In this document: piece by piece, positions 32,827-41,221 of the stretch
How positions within the stretch are numbered: position 1 is the stretch's first letter
How the letters are laid out: each line of letters starts with the position of its first letter
Origin: Williamsia sp. DF01-3
Lineage (GTDB): Bacteria > Actinomycetota > Actinomycetes > Mycobacteriales > Mycobacteriaceae
Length of the DNA: 64,000 bases
Direction: 5' to 3'
NCBI RefSeq assembly: GCF_023051145.1
Contig: NZ_JALKFS010000005.1
Location: 3,923,733 to 3,987,732, forward strand
Made by a program: the position numbers and the translations under genes
Notes under the pieces: model-generated
Database searches by the model: none
Told to the model about the DNA's origin: nothing
The model's input: the letters and a program-made list of their open reading frames with translations, nothing else

Positions 32827-33302
32827 TGTGCTGGCTCCTGTGCGAGTTGATCGAGTGTGAATTGATGGAGGCCGGTGCGGACTCGCTCTACGTCTTCGGC
32901 GTCGCCCATCAGCTCGAACCGGTACAGGTACGGCACCTGGCATTTGTTCGAGATGATGTTGCCTGCGAGGCAGAACTCTTCACCGAAATTGGTATTCCCT
33001 GCCGCGATGACCGCGGTGATCAGCGAACGGTTGTGTTTGTTGTTCAGGAACTTGATGACCTGCTTGGGAACGAATCCGCCGGGCTCTCCTGACGCCTTCC
33101 CACCCCCATAGGTAGGGCAGACCAAGACGTAGGGCTCATCGACGACGAACGTGCCCTCGGGGTCGAACAGGGGGATCCGGACCGCCCGAAGACCGAGCTT
33201 CTCGACGAATCGGTGTGTGTTCTCCGAGACGCTCGAGAAGTACACGATCAGCGGGGGGCCATCGGATCCGGCCTCCGCGGAATGTACGGGAATCTTCCCC
33301 AA
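32802..33302 (-). CDS. nrdI: NrdI flavoprotein
   Basis: Flavodoxin-like protein that activates the NrdF metal cofactor. About 166 aa, with the FMN segments [28 protein letters not shown], and [18 protein letters not shown] propose TTG at 33302 as start: GGAGG lies 8 nt before it and no better codon exists in frame between the nrdH stop and the flavin domain. Its N-terminal 20 residues exceed the usual family start, so this is a guess. The 3' end overlaps nrdE. Confidence 0.88.
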   Translation of the reverse strand: MGKIPVHSAEAGSDGPPLIVYFSSVSENTHRFVEKLGLRAVRIPLFDPEGTFVVDEPYVLVCPTYGGGKASGEPGGFVPKQVIKFLNNKHNRSLITAVIAAGNTNFGEEFCLAGNIISNKCQVPYLYRFELMGDAEDVERVRTGLHQFTLDQLAQEPAQCRQPQPQ

Positions 33303-33361
33303 TGTCCCGACCTCCGCGATGGTGCTGACGGTGAAGCTAAGAAAGGATGAGACGACGTGGA

Positions 33362-33613
33362 TCAGGCTGCGGCTGCGACGAGCGCCTTGATGCGATCCGG
33401 ACGGAACCCTGACCAGTGGCTGTCGCCGGCGACCACCACGGGCGCCTGCAGGTAACCAAGAGCCATCACGTAGTCGCGGGCCTCGGAATCCTCGGTGATG
33501 TCGACGACCTCGTAGTCGAGACCGTTCTTGTCGAGCGCCTTGTAGGTGGCGTTGCACTGCACGCAAGCAGGCTTGGTGTAGACGGTGATCGTTGCGGTGG
33601 CCGAAGTAGTCAT
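33362..33613 (-). CDS. nrdH: NrdH-redoxin
   Basis: An 83-aa glutaredoxin-like thiol protein that recycles NrdE. The active site is CVQC in [19 protein letters not shown], followed by the family [24 protein letters not shown] and SGFRPD motif. It is the first gene of the nrd operon; the ATG at 33613 has GGGAGT upstream. A NrdR-like box is found about 145 nt upstream. Confidence 0.97.
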   Translation of the reverse strand: MTTSATATITVYTKPACVQCNATYKALDKNGLDYEVVDITEDSEARDYVMALGYLQAPVVVAGDSHWSGFRPDRIKALVAAAA

Positions 33614-33757
33614 ATCCCAGAACTCCCTGTGTGCGGACCGGTTATCGCTGCCGAAAATGTGTCTCGAGCAGCAAATCGTGTCTTTCGTATCTCGATCTGG
33701 CCGGCCTGTCAGTGCTGTTCGTAAGAGTCAACCCCGTCGTGCCGTTCAGTGTTCCAA

Positions 33758-33773
33758 ACACTACACCTAGTGT
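33758..33773. promoter_or_regulatory. NrdR-box-like palindrome upstream of nrdH
   Basis: ACACTACACCTAGTGT is a near-palindrome close to the NrdR box consensus (acaCwAtATaTwGtgt). It lies in the nrdHIEF upstream region. NrdR boxes usually come in pairs about 31 nt apart; I see no strong second copy. The rest of the 364-nt gap contains an AT-richer promoter area and the terminator of the FMN reductase gene. Confidence 0.6.
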
Positions 33774-33900
33774 CTGACATTCGGGAGCGACACAACACGT
33801 TGCGAATCACATTCATGAAAGTCCCAGGTCGGGAGCTCCGAAAAAATCGGCATCTGGCGTGTCTCGGCGTGTCGTTCGTCACATGTCGCGCCGAATACGA

Positions 33901-33945
33901 ACGGACCGCCACGGCGAGTCGATCGATCTCGCCACGGCGGTCCGT
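33901..33945 (-). terminator. Terminator of the FMN reductase gene
   Basis: An 18-bp stem (from ACGGACCG to its complement) with a 9-nt loop, 32 nt after the gene on the minus strand. Two mismatches are G-U wobbles only in minus-strand RNA, which supports the direction. Confidence 0.8.
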
Positions 33946-33977
33946 CAAAGGTGTTGTCGGCTGTGCGAACCCCGCCC

Positions 33978-34553
33978 TCAGGCGGCGACGGTGGCGTCGA
34001 CGGCATCGACCAGCACCGTGACGGCGTGCCGCAGCTGATCGACCACCTCGGGCACTTCGGCCACCGGCTTGCCGCCCAGCTTGCCGATGGTGAGATGCAG
34101 TTCGACGTCCTCGACCACCCGGCCTCCGGCGATACCCACCGACCGGCTGGTGTCGTCGTGTGACCACTTCCCGCCGAACTGCGCGAGCGCTGCGCCCAGC
34201 ACTCCGACCGGTTTACCGGTGAGGGCGCCGTCGCCGTACGGGCGTGACAGCCAGTCGATGGCATTCTTGAGAACCGCCGGAATGGTGCCGTTGTACTCCG
34301 GGGTGACGATCAGTACAGCGTCCGCGTCTCCCACGGTCCCGCGCACCCTGGCAACCTCGGCATCAACCGGCTCGGTGTCGAGGTCCTCGTTGTAGAACGG
34401 CAACAGTTCCAGGCCCGAGTACACGTCCACTGCGACGTCGGCCGGCGCGTTCTCCGCGGCCACGCGTGCCAGCGCGCGGTTCACCGACTCGCGTCGCAGG
34501 CTCCCGACCAGCACCACGATCTTCGTCGACTCCGTTTTGTTCTCGTTTGTCAC
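33978..34553 (-). CDS. NADPH-dependent FMN reductase (Rv3054c-like)
   Basis: A 191-aa flavodoxin-fold oxidoreductase. VLVGSLRRESVNRALA binds the FMN phosphate, and TPEYNGTIPAVLKNAIDWLSRP is the family signature. It probably reduces quinones or azo compounds in the cytosol. It is divergent from the TetR gene, with a shared operator-like palindrome between them. Confidence 0.92.
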   Translation of the reverse strand: MTNENKTESTKIVVLVGSLRRESVNRALARVAAENAPADVAVDVYSGLELLPFYNEDLDTEPVDAEVARVRGTVGDADAVLIVTPEYNGTIPAVLKNAIDWLSRPYGDGALTGKPVGVLGAALAQFGGKWSHDDTSRSVGIAGGRVVEDVELHLTIGKLGGKPVAEVPEVVDQLRHAVTVLVDAVDATVAA

Positions 34554-34595
34554 TGCTCTTCCTCCAAGATTGATTCGGCCTACAACCGACTCAAC

Positions 34596-34609
34596 CGGAC
34601 CATGGTCCG
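34596..34609. promoter_or_regulatory. Palindromic operator for the TetR/reductase pair
   Basis: CGGACCATGGTCCG is a perfect 14-bp palindrome in the 94-nt gap between divergent genes for the FMN reductase and the TetR-type regulator. I infer autoregulation and control of the reductase. Confidence 0.6.
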
Positions 34610-34647
34610 AATAATTCCGTCGTTGCAGCAGGCGTTACAGTCAAGGT

Positions 34648-35397
34648 GTGTCCAAGCCCGCACGGCACCCGGCACCCGGGGCGAACTCCGAGCAGTCCAG
34701 CGCGATCGGCGCCGAGCTGCCGTTGATCGATGCCCCCAACACGCCTCGACCGCCCCTTCCCCTGACACTGACCGGACGCCACCCCGCCTCGATCCCCCTG
34801 GTCGACAACCAGGAACCGGAACGGGCCGATGCCGCTCGCAACCGTCAGCTGCTGATGGAAGCCGCGACTCGCCTCATCGAATCGTGTGGCGCGGCGGCGG
34901 TCACCATGGACGCGGTCGCACGCGAGGCGGGCGTCGGCAAAGGCACCGTCTTTCGCCGATTCGGCAACCGGTCCGGCCTGATGCTCGCTCTGCTCAACCA
35001 CTCCGAGATCCAGCTGCAACAAGCCTTCCTCACCGGCCCGGCGCCACTCGGACCCGGCGACCCGGGCGAGAAGGTCGACCCGCTGGACCGGTTGATCGCA
35101 TTCGGCCGCGCCCGCCTGGCGATGGCAGCGGCACACCTCGATCTACTGCTCGAAGCCGAGGACACCGGGCCACAGCGGTTCAGCCATCCCACCAGGACTG
35201 TTGTGGTCACCCACACGCGAATGTTGCTCACACAGATGGGTTTTCGCGGCAATCTCGAACTGATGTGCATGGCGGTGCTGGCACCGCTGGAAGCTCCGGC
35301 CATCCACCACATGCTCCACAACGACCACATGGCCCTCGGTCAGATCGGCGATCGGTGGGAAGAACTCGTGCGGGCGCTGACGCCGCCACGACGCTGA
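34648..35397 (+). CDS. TetR/AcrR family regulator (Rv3055-like)
   Basis: A 249-aa regulator with an unstructured Pro-rich N-terminus (about 60 aa) and a helix-turn-helix (VTMDAVAREAGVGKGTVFRRF, about 85-105), then a ligand-binding helical domain. The GTG start follows TTACAGT closely (leaderless-like). The likely target is the divergent FMN reductase gene via the palindrome between them. The effector is unknown. Confidence 0.9.
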   Translation: MSKPARHPAPGANSEQSSAIGAELPLIDAPNTPRPPLPLTLTGRHPASIPLVDNQEPERADAARNRQLLMEAATRLIESCGAAAVTMDAVAREAGVGKGTVFRRFGNRSGLMLALLNHSEIQLQQAFLTGPAPLGPGDPGEKVDPLDRLIAFGRARLAMAAAHLDLLLEAEDTGPQRFSHPTRTVVVTHTRMLLTQMGFRGNLELMCMAVLAPLEAPAIHHMLHNDHMALGQIGDRWEELVRALTPPRR

Positions 35398-35439
35398 CTC
35401 CGCTGGACAACTGCGGGCCATCATCCCGAATCGATCCGT

Positions 35440-36903
35440 CTAGTTGCCGGGTGGCTCGAACTGCGCACCGGCCAGATTCGGCGCGATGCCGTCGTGGGAC
35501 ACCAGTGCGTCGTACTGGTTCAGTGTCGGTCCGACAGCGAGCAATGAGATGACCGACCAAGGCGCCGGCAGTGGATCTCCTCCGAGCCCAATGACATCGG
35601 CGGTCGCAGCGTCGGGGACGCCGAAACGAACCCCCGAATCGTTGACGTAAAAGAGGGATTCGGCTCGCGTGCTGTCGGGTTCTGACCCCGTCGCCTGGAT
35701 GTAGTGTCCACGTCCGGGGGTGACGAACGCCGCGTCGAGACCCGGGCCGGGACCGTCGGCGCCGCTGAGCGGAACCGGCTTGTCGCGTGGCCTCAGCGGC
35801 AGGGCGGAACCGAGCAGTGTCTGTAGCGACGCCTCGTGGTCGTCCACCGACCGTGACCAGGCCGCACATATGACGGGGTCGGCCGTAGCGTCCGCGAATC
35901 GTGGCGGTGCCGTCGGAAAGTCGTCCGTGGGGAGAATGTTGACCGTCTCCACCCCTGTCAGAGCGCCGGGATTGAGTGTCGGCACACTGTCGGCACCCGA
36001 TCGATCAGCCTGCCGGATGATCTCAGCAGCGACCTCACCGATCCGTTGCACTCCTTGCGCCAACGCCACATAAAACGTCGCCTCTCCCGACAGCGCAGTC
36101 ACCTTGAACACCGATCCGACTGGGGTGTCCCGGCCGAGAGCCGAAGGGGCACCCCGATTCGATATGTCGGGCACCGCAATGGGATCGGTTTCCGGGAAGG
36201 CATTGAGGACCCCCGGACTGACCTCGCGCACCTCGGCGTGGTCGAGATCGAGAGCTCGGCGTACCGGCACGCTCTCGGTGTCGACGCGGGATCGGCGCCC
36301 CGCACCGATCAGGTGGACCTGCCCCGCGGAGGAGACGAGAACGGCCTCGTCCCCGGGCCCGTCGGCTCCGCCGGCCGAACGGACCTGTTCGCCGAGTACG
36401 GGGGCCACGCCTTGCACGCTGGTGGCGACCTGACCGGCCGACGTCGTGTCGCAGACAACCCAGTCCGAACGCTTCGTGTCGGTGGGGCCGGGCAGCGCCG
36501 CGGGCGCTCCGGGAATTCCGAGAAGCGGGCCGCGCGCGTATCCCGTCAACTTCTTCTCACCGACCGACTTCGGGGACTCGTCGCTGCCGGTGATCAAACG
36601 CGCCGAGGCGAGATTGAGGACAGGATGCAGTCGGCCGTCCAGGACCACATACATCGCGCCGGCCTTCTTGCTGATGATGATCTGCGACTTACCAACGGAG
36701 CCTTGCGGTTTGATCAACCCGTATACCCCGAAGCCGGCGAGCACCAGGATTGCGAGTACCAATCCGACCATAAGCGACCGCAGCTGCGACCGCATCGGGT
36801 CGTGCAACATCCGCACGTCCCGACGGATCAGCGCATGCTCGAGTCTGCGCAGTAAAAAGCGGTATCCGTTGACCTGAGCCTTCGTCGTCAATTGAGCCGG
36901 CAT
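35440..36903 (-). CDS. eccB: Type VII secretion protein EccB
   Basis: A 487-aa ESX core membrane protein. The conserved N-terminus reads TTKAQVNGYRFLLRRLEHALIRRD, then one membrane span (about 45-68) and a large periplasmic domain with WVVCDTTSAGQVAT and the late FYVNDSGVRFGVPD. EccB forms the outer part of the type VII pore and binds ATP in some systems. The ATG at 36903 has GGGGGGA upstream. It is divergent from eccE; no eccC, eccD, EsxAB or MycP gene is in view. Confidence 0.93.
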   Translation of the reverse strand: MPAQLTTKAQVNGYRFLLRRLEHALIRRDVRMLHDPMRSQLRSLMVGLVLAILVLAGFGVYGLIKPQGSVGKSQIIISKKAGAMYVVLDGRLHPVLNLASARLITGSDESPKSVGEKKLTGYARGPLLGIPGAPAALPGPTDTKRSDWVVCDTTSAGQVATSVQGVAPVLGEQVRSAGGADGPGDEAVLVSSAGQVHLIGAGRRSRVDTESVPVRRALDLDHAEVREVSPGVLNAFPETDPIAVPDISNRGAPSALGRDTPVGSVFKVTALSGEATFYVALAQGVQRIGEVAAEIIRQADRSGADSVPTLNPGALTGVETVNILPTDDFPTAPPRFADATADPVICAAWSRSVDDHEASLQTLLGSALPLRPRDKPVPLSGADGPGPGLDAAFVTPGRGHYIQATGSEPDSTRAESLFYVNDSGVRFGVPDAATADVIGLGGDPLPAPWSVISLLAVGPTLNQYDALVSHDGIAPNLAGAQFEPPGN

Positions 36904-36954
36904 GCCGTCCCCCCATCTCCCCGGCGTGTAGCGTATAGCACCATTGGGCCGGCG

Positions 36955-37119
36955 GAGACGTAGCGCAGCGGAGCTCGACCAGACTTGCGGGAGACGTAGC
37001 GCAGCGGAGCTCGACCAGACTTGCGGGAGACGCAGCGCAGCGGAGCTCGATCGAGGATGCCGGTAGACGTAGCGCAGCGCAGCGGAGCTCGACCATATTT
37101 GCAGTAGACGCAGCGCAAC
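36955..37119. repeat. Tandem 36-nt repeat between eccB and eccE
   Basis: Five head-to-tail copies with starts near 36955, 36991, 37027, 37064 and 37105. The first two 36-nt units are the same; the others diverge and the fourth has a 5-nt expansion. The core is GACGTAGCGCAGCGGAGCTC. It occupies the divergent promoter region, so it could affect expression. No spacers are present, so it is not CRISPR. Confidence 0.88.
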
Positions 37120-37179
37120 CGGGGGGATGCGAGCGGGGCTCGTCCATGACGTGCGGTGTTGATGATTCTTGGGGGGATC

Positions 37180-38772
37180 ATGAAGGTAGTGGTCGCGATC
37201 GAAGTTCTGATCGCCGGGGCGCTGGTGCTGTCTCACGACGTGGGCGGTCTCTGGTGGGCCGGGATCGTCGCGGCAATCGCGTTGTCCGCGACGCTTGTCG
37301 CGCTGCCGGGCCGTATGTCGCTGGCGGAGCGGACCGGTTTGCGACTGGGCCTGTGGCGCAGAAGGCTCATCGGTGCAGCGGAGTCGGACGGTTCGAAACC
37401 GGATCAGGCACCGTTCGACATACCCGTATCCGGATCGAATGCGATCGGCGCACGTTGGGACGGAACGGCTCTGGTCACGGTGGTGCGTATCGACACTCCC
37501 CCACCCACCCTGAGTTTCCTCGACCCCAGCGGTTGTCGCGGCCTTCCGCCGATCCCCCTGGCCGCCCTCGCCGAATGCGTTCGCCAGTTCGACATCCGCC
37601 TGGAGTCGGTCGATGTGATCAGCCACGGGATACGCACGCACGGCACCGGGCCGGTGGCCCAGGTCTACCGGCGCACGCTGGGCCCGTTGCCTGCCACTGC
37701 ATATCGGTCGGTGCTTGTTGTGCTGCGGCTGGACCCGTCGCACTGTCCCGACGCCGTCGCACGTCGGGGTGGTGGTTCCGAAGGCGCTCTGCGCACCGCG
37801 ATGATCGCGACCCGCCGGGTAGCCAACCGCCTTGCGGGACAGGGTTTGTCGGCCAGCATTCTCACGGCGGCGCAGATCACCGCCGCGACCGGCCACCTCG
37901 CTCACGGCGCCGACACCGGTGAGGTGCGCGAAGACTGGGATGCGGTGACCTCCGATCGGTTGCGCATGTGTACGTATGCGGTCGATCCCGACCACCTCGA
38001 CGAGATCCTCGACGCGGTATGGGCCGTTCCGTCGATCTCCACGACGGTGACGATGCGATTGTCGCCGGCAGGGCCCGGCGAGGTCGCGATGCGGACGCTC
38101 GTCCGGTTCAACTCTGCGTCCCTTGATCATTCGGCGATAACCGGGTTGATCGAGTTGCCCGGCCGTCAGCGCACAGCGCTCGCGGCAAGTCTGCCGGTGG
38201 GGGCTGCCGCCGAGCTACCCCCGATCGGAAGGCAGACGGTGCCGTTCGATTCCTTGTCCGATGTGGCCCTGTCGGCAACGGGCTGCGGTCAGCTCGTCGG
38301 GGCGGACCACTCAGGCCGGGCCGTTGCGGTCGACCTGCTGGGTGGTCCACCGCATCGGGTGTCGATCGCCGGCGGCCTACATCTGGCTCAGCAGGTGTTG
38401 CTGCGCGCCATCGCAGTCGGCGCTCGAGTCCTCGTCTACACCGACCATGGCGCAGTCTGGCAACAATTCGTCACCGCCGTCGGGGATCCGGGTCTCCTCG
38501 CACTCGCAGGAGGGCGAAACCCCCAGGGTCACTACACCGTGGCGGTCTTCCATGGCGTGGCACCGGCGCCCGTCGATGCTCCGACCGTGATCACCGTGGT
38601 TCCTCCCGGCTCACCGGGTGAACCGGCGGACGTCCGGCTGGTACAGAATGAAGCCGCTCCTCAGGACATCTGGGTTGCCACACCCACCGGCAGCGCAATG
38701 GTGACGATGGTCGCGACGCCGGACGAGATGGCATTCATCGGCAGTACGCTGCCGGTTCCTTCCAGGGTCTGA
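37180..38772 (+). CDS. eccE: Type VII secretion protein EccE
   Basis: A 530-aa protein with two N-terminal membrane segments (about 3-20 and 27-45) and a cytosolic domain, like EccE of ESX systems. Matches to the family include SLAERTGLRLGLWRRR, FDIPVSGSNAIGARWDGTALVTVVRI and ISTTVTMRLSP. EccE lies at the periphery of the ESX membrane complex. The ATG at 37180 has GGGGGG 3 nt upstream. It shares an upstream region with eccB. Confidence 0.85.
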   Translation: MKVVVAIEVLIAGALVLSHDVGGLWWAGIVAAIALSATLVALPGRMSLAERTGLRLGLWRRRLIGAAESDGSKPDQAPFDIPVSGSNAIGARWDGTALVTVVRIDTPPPTLSFLDPSGCRGLPPIPLAALAECVRQFDIRLESVDVISHGIRTHGTGPVAQVYRRTLGPLPATAYRSVLVVLRLDPSHCPDAVARRGGGSEGALRTAMIATRRVANRLAGQGLSASILTAAQITAATGHLAHGADTGEVREDWDAVTSDRLRMCTYAVDPDHLDEILDAVWAVPSISTTVTMRLSPAGPGEVAMRTLVRFNSASLDHSAITGLIELPGRQRTALAASLPVGAAAELPPIGRQTVPFDSLSDVALSATGCGQLVGADHSGRAVAVDLLGGPPHRVSIAGGLHLAQQVLLRAIAVGARVLVYTDHGAVWQQFVTAVGDPGLLALAGGRNPQGHYTVAVFHGVAPAPVDAPTVITVVPPGSPGEPADVRLVQNEAAPQDIWVATPTGSAMVTMVATPDEMAFIGSTLPVPSRV

Positions 38773-38790
38773 CCACGTCGGACCGGACGG

Positions 38791-40022
38791 CTAGTGTCCG
38801 GGTACCAACCCTCGGAAGAATGTGGTGTGGGCCGATGCCGCATGCACGATGACGTCGGGATCGTTGTCACCCAGCCACGCCGCCCGACCTTGCGGCACCA
38901 CCAGATGACCTGATGGACCCCGCAGTTCGATCGAACCCGTTGTACACAGCAGAATCTGCGGACCGGGAACATCGAAGAGGATCGACGACGGCCTGCGTAG
39001 ACCGGTCCCGTCGAGCTCCACCTTCGACAGTCTGAACTCCGCCGCCGGTGTCTGGTAGATCAGTTCGGAATTCAAGGTGTGGATCGATGGAGCGATGTCG
39101 CCCGGAGCGACCGGGGTGAAGTCGAGGACGCGCAACAACTCGGGGACATCGACATGTTTGGGGGTGAGACCACCGCGAAGGACGTTGTCGGAGTTGGCCA
39201 TCACTTCCACAGCGGTGCCCCAGAGGTAGGCATGGAGATTGCCTGCCGGCAGATACAGGCCTTCCCCGGCGCGAGCGTGACCCGATTGAGCAGGAGCACA
39301 GCGAGAACGCCAGGGTCGAGCGGGTAGTTCTCGCCGATCTCCAGCACCGTACGGGCCTCGGCTGCGAAGCGGTCCTGCCCGGATTCGAGATACCGGATTG
39401 CCCCGGCCAGAACTGCCGGGATGAGAGTGGACAACGCCGACTCGGGAAGGGTGATCCAGGTGGTGAACAGTGCCCGCAGACCCTGCGAGTCCGGTTGACC
39501 GGCAATCATTCCGAGGTGACTGTCCAGCTCGGGAACCTGTAGCACGCGCAGCAGGTCGACCGTCTCGCGCACGTCACGGAAGCCGGCCAGGGCGTGGAAC
39601 TCGCTCAGTGCCACCACGAGTTCGGGCTTGTGGTTCTCGTCGCGGTAATTGCGGTCCGGTGCACCCACATCGATGCCACGCTCGTTCTCCCGCGCGAACC
39701 CTTCTTTGGCCTGCTGCAGACTGGGGTGTGCCTGCAGTGACAACGGCTCCTCGGCCGCAAGGATCTTCATCAGGAACGGCAGACGCCCGTCGTACCGTTC
39801 GGCACAGAGAGTGCCGAGTTCTGCATGCGGATCGGCGTCGATGACTTCCAGGAGCGTGTTCTCCCGGGCGTCATCACGAACGACCGCGGGCGCTGCCGGG
39901 TGGGCCCCGAACCACAACTCGGCCTCCGGATGCGCGCTGGGTGTGGGCATCCCACGCAGAGCTGCTATCGCAGTACGCGATCCCCAGGCATAGGGACGGA
40001 CGACACCATCGAGCAGGCGCAT
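38791..40022 (-). CDS. manA: Mannose-6-phosphate isomerase ManA, frameshifted
   Basis: Type I phosphomannose isomerase, interconverting fructose-6-P and mannose-6-P for GDP-mannose and envelope mannans. The N-terminal frame encodes VVRPYAWGSRTAIAALRG, the zinc segment SLQAHPS and ENHKPELVVALSEFHALAGF, then stops early. The C-terminal frame encodes GTAVEVMANSDNVLRGGLTPKHVDV and the rest down to 38791. One base is missing in a four-C run near 39264-39268. The ATG at 40022 overlaps the upstream TobH-like stop by 1 nt. Probably a sequencing error. Confidence 0.88.
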
Positions 40023-41146
40023 CAACGATCCCCGACCAACCGCAGGTAGGCACCCGCCATGTCGACCCTCAATCCCAAGATCATCAGTGGCACAACATCT
40101 TCCAGTCCACTCGGCGCCGGCCGGTCAGCATGTGTGCCGGGCGCCGGCTGCCCGTCGACCGGTGGAGACGCGGGACCACTGGTCACCACATCGGCATCCG
40201 GCAGCACTCCGAGGCGACGACGGATCTGCCACTCGCGATCGGGGGTGGTCAACACTTGTACCCGGACCTGTTGCCCGGCGACCGGGCCGTCGATCTGCGC
40301 GTCGTGAAAGATGGGATCATAGTCTGCCGACAAGGCTCCGCCCCCTTTGGCCAGCACCGGTGCCGCCGCCAGCACGTCGCCGAGATCCGTTGCCGTACTG
40401 ACGATCCCGGCACTGGCGAAGACACTCCTCGACGCGTGCACCGCGAGCGCCAGCGCAGCCGGCGTGTCTGCCGCCCATACTGTGGGATGCCCGACCAATC
40501 GCGCCGCCAATTCCTTTGCGGCATTGTGGAACAGCTCGTTGGCGGGGTGGTTCCCGGCGGCCTCGGTGTCGAGCTGATCGGCGAGCGTTTCGAGGTCGGG
40601 GTGGCGGCCGGTCACCCGGACCGATTGCAGGCCGGCGAGAACAGCCAGGTAGGCACACACATAGTGGGTGAAACGGAAACGCGCAGGCACCGGAACCCGC
40701 GGCGACATGTCCAGCACCCGCCCGGCCAGCGCGTCGCGCAACGGCCCCTCCACAGGTCCGGCGACCACAACCTCTGCCTGTCGGCGTCCGGCACGGGCCG
40801 CCGCGTCGGCGAGCCTGGGATCGCCGGCATCGTCACCGGCGATCACGACCACGTCGAGAGGACCCACCCACGACGGCACCGTTTCGGACCTGATCAGTGG
40901 AACGTCGATGTGGGGCGCGGCCAGTGCCAGAACCAGAGCCGCCGCCCGTCCGGCCGGACCGGCGCCACAGACGATCACCACGGCCCGTGGCCGTAGGTGG
41001 CCCAGAGGCTCCAGAACGCCTTCGCTGTGGGCTGCCGACACTGCGCGACACTGCGCACCGGCCAGGGCCGAAGCGGGCAGCAGACCGTCGACGTCTGCGT
41101 CGAGCAGTGCGGCGACATCGTCGAGGTCTGGAGCTCCGGTCAACAT
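40022..41146 (-). CDS. TobH/SIS-type phosphosugar isomerase-like protein (Rv3256c-like)
   Basis: A 374-aa protein of the TobH family with a SIS-like fold related to bifunctional phosphoglucose/phosphomannose isomerases. The Gly-rich segment RAVVIVCGAGPAGRAAALVLA and the VVVIAGDDAGDPRLADAAA strand are visible. It lies between manB and manA in one operon, so a mannose-phosphate role is likely. The enzymatic activity is not established. Confidence 0.82.
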   Translation of the reverse strand: MLTGAPDLDDVAALLDADVDGLLPASALAGAQCRAVSAAHSEGVLEPLGHLRPRAVVIVCGAGPAGRAAALVLALAAPHIDVPLIRSETVPSWVGPLDVVVIAGDDAGDPRLADAAARAGRRQAEVVVAGPVEGPLRDALAGRVLDMSPRVPVPARFRFTHYVCAYLAVLAGLQSVRVTGRHPDLETLADQLDTEAAGNHPANELFHNAAKELAARLVGHPTVWAADTPAALALAVHASRSVFASAGIVSTATDLGDVLAAAPVLAKGGGALSADYDPIFHDAQIDGPVAGQQVRVQVLTTPDREWQIRRRLGVLPDADVVTSGPASPPVDGQPAPGTHADRPAPSGLEDVVPLMILGLRVDMAGAYLRLVGDR

Positions 41147-41221
41147 GAGACCAGACTAATGGTCCGCACCCGTTCGGGAGCGGAAGAATTGCCGTCCGAG
41201 CCGCCCCTCACCGCGGTCTGC

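Noticed and set aside
36955-37119. CRISPR array
   Set aside because: Units are directly adjacent with no spacers, and no cas genes are present.
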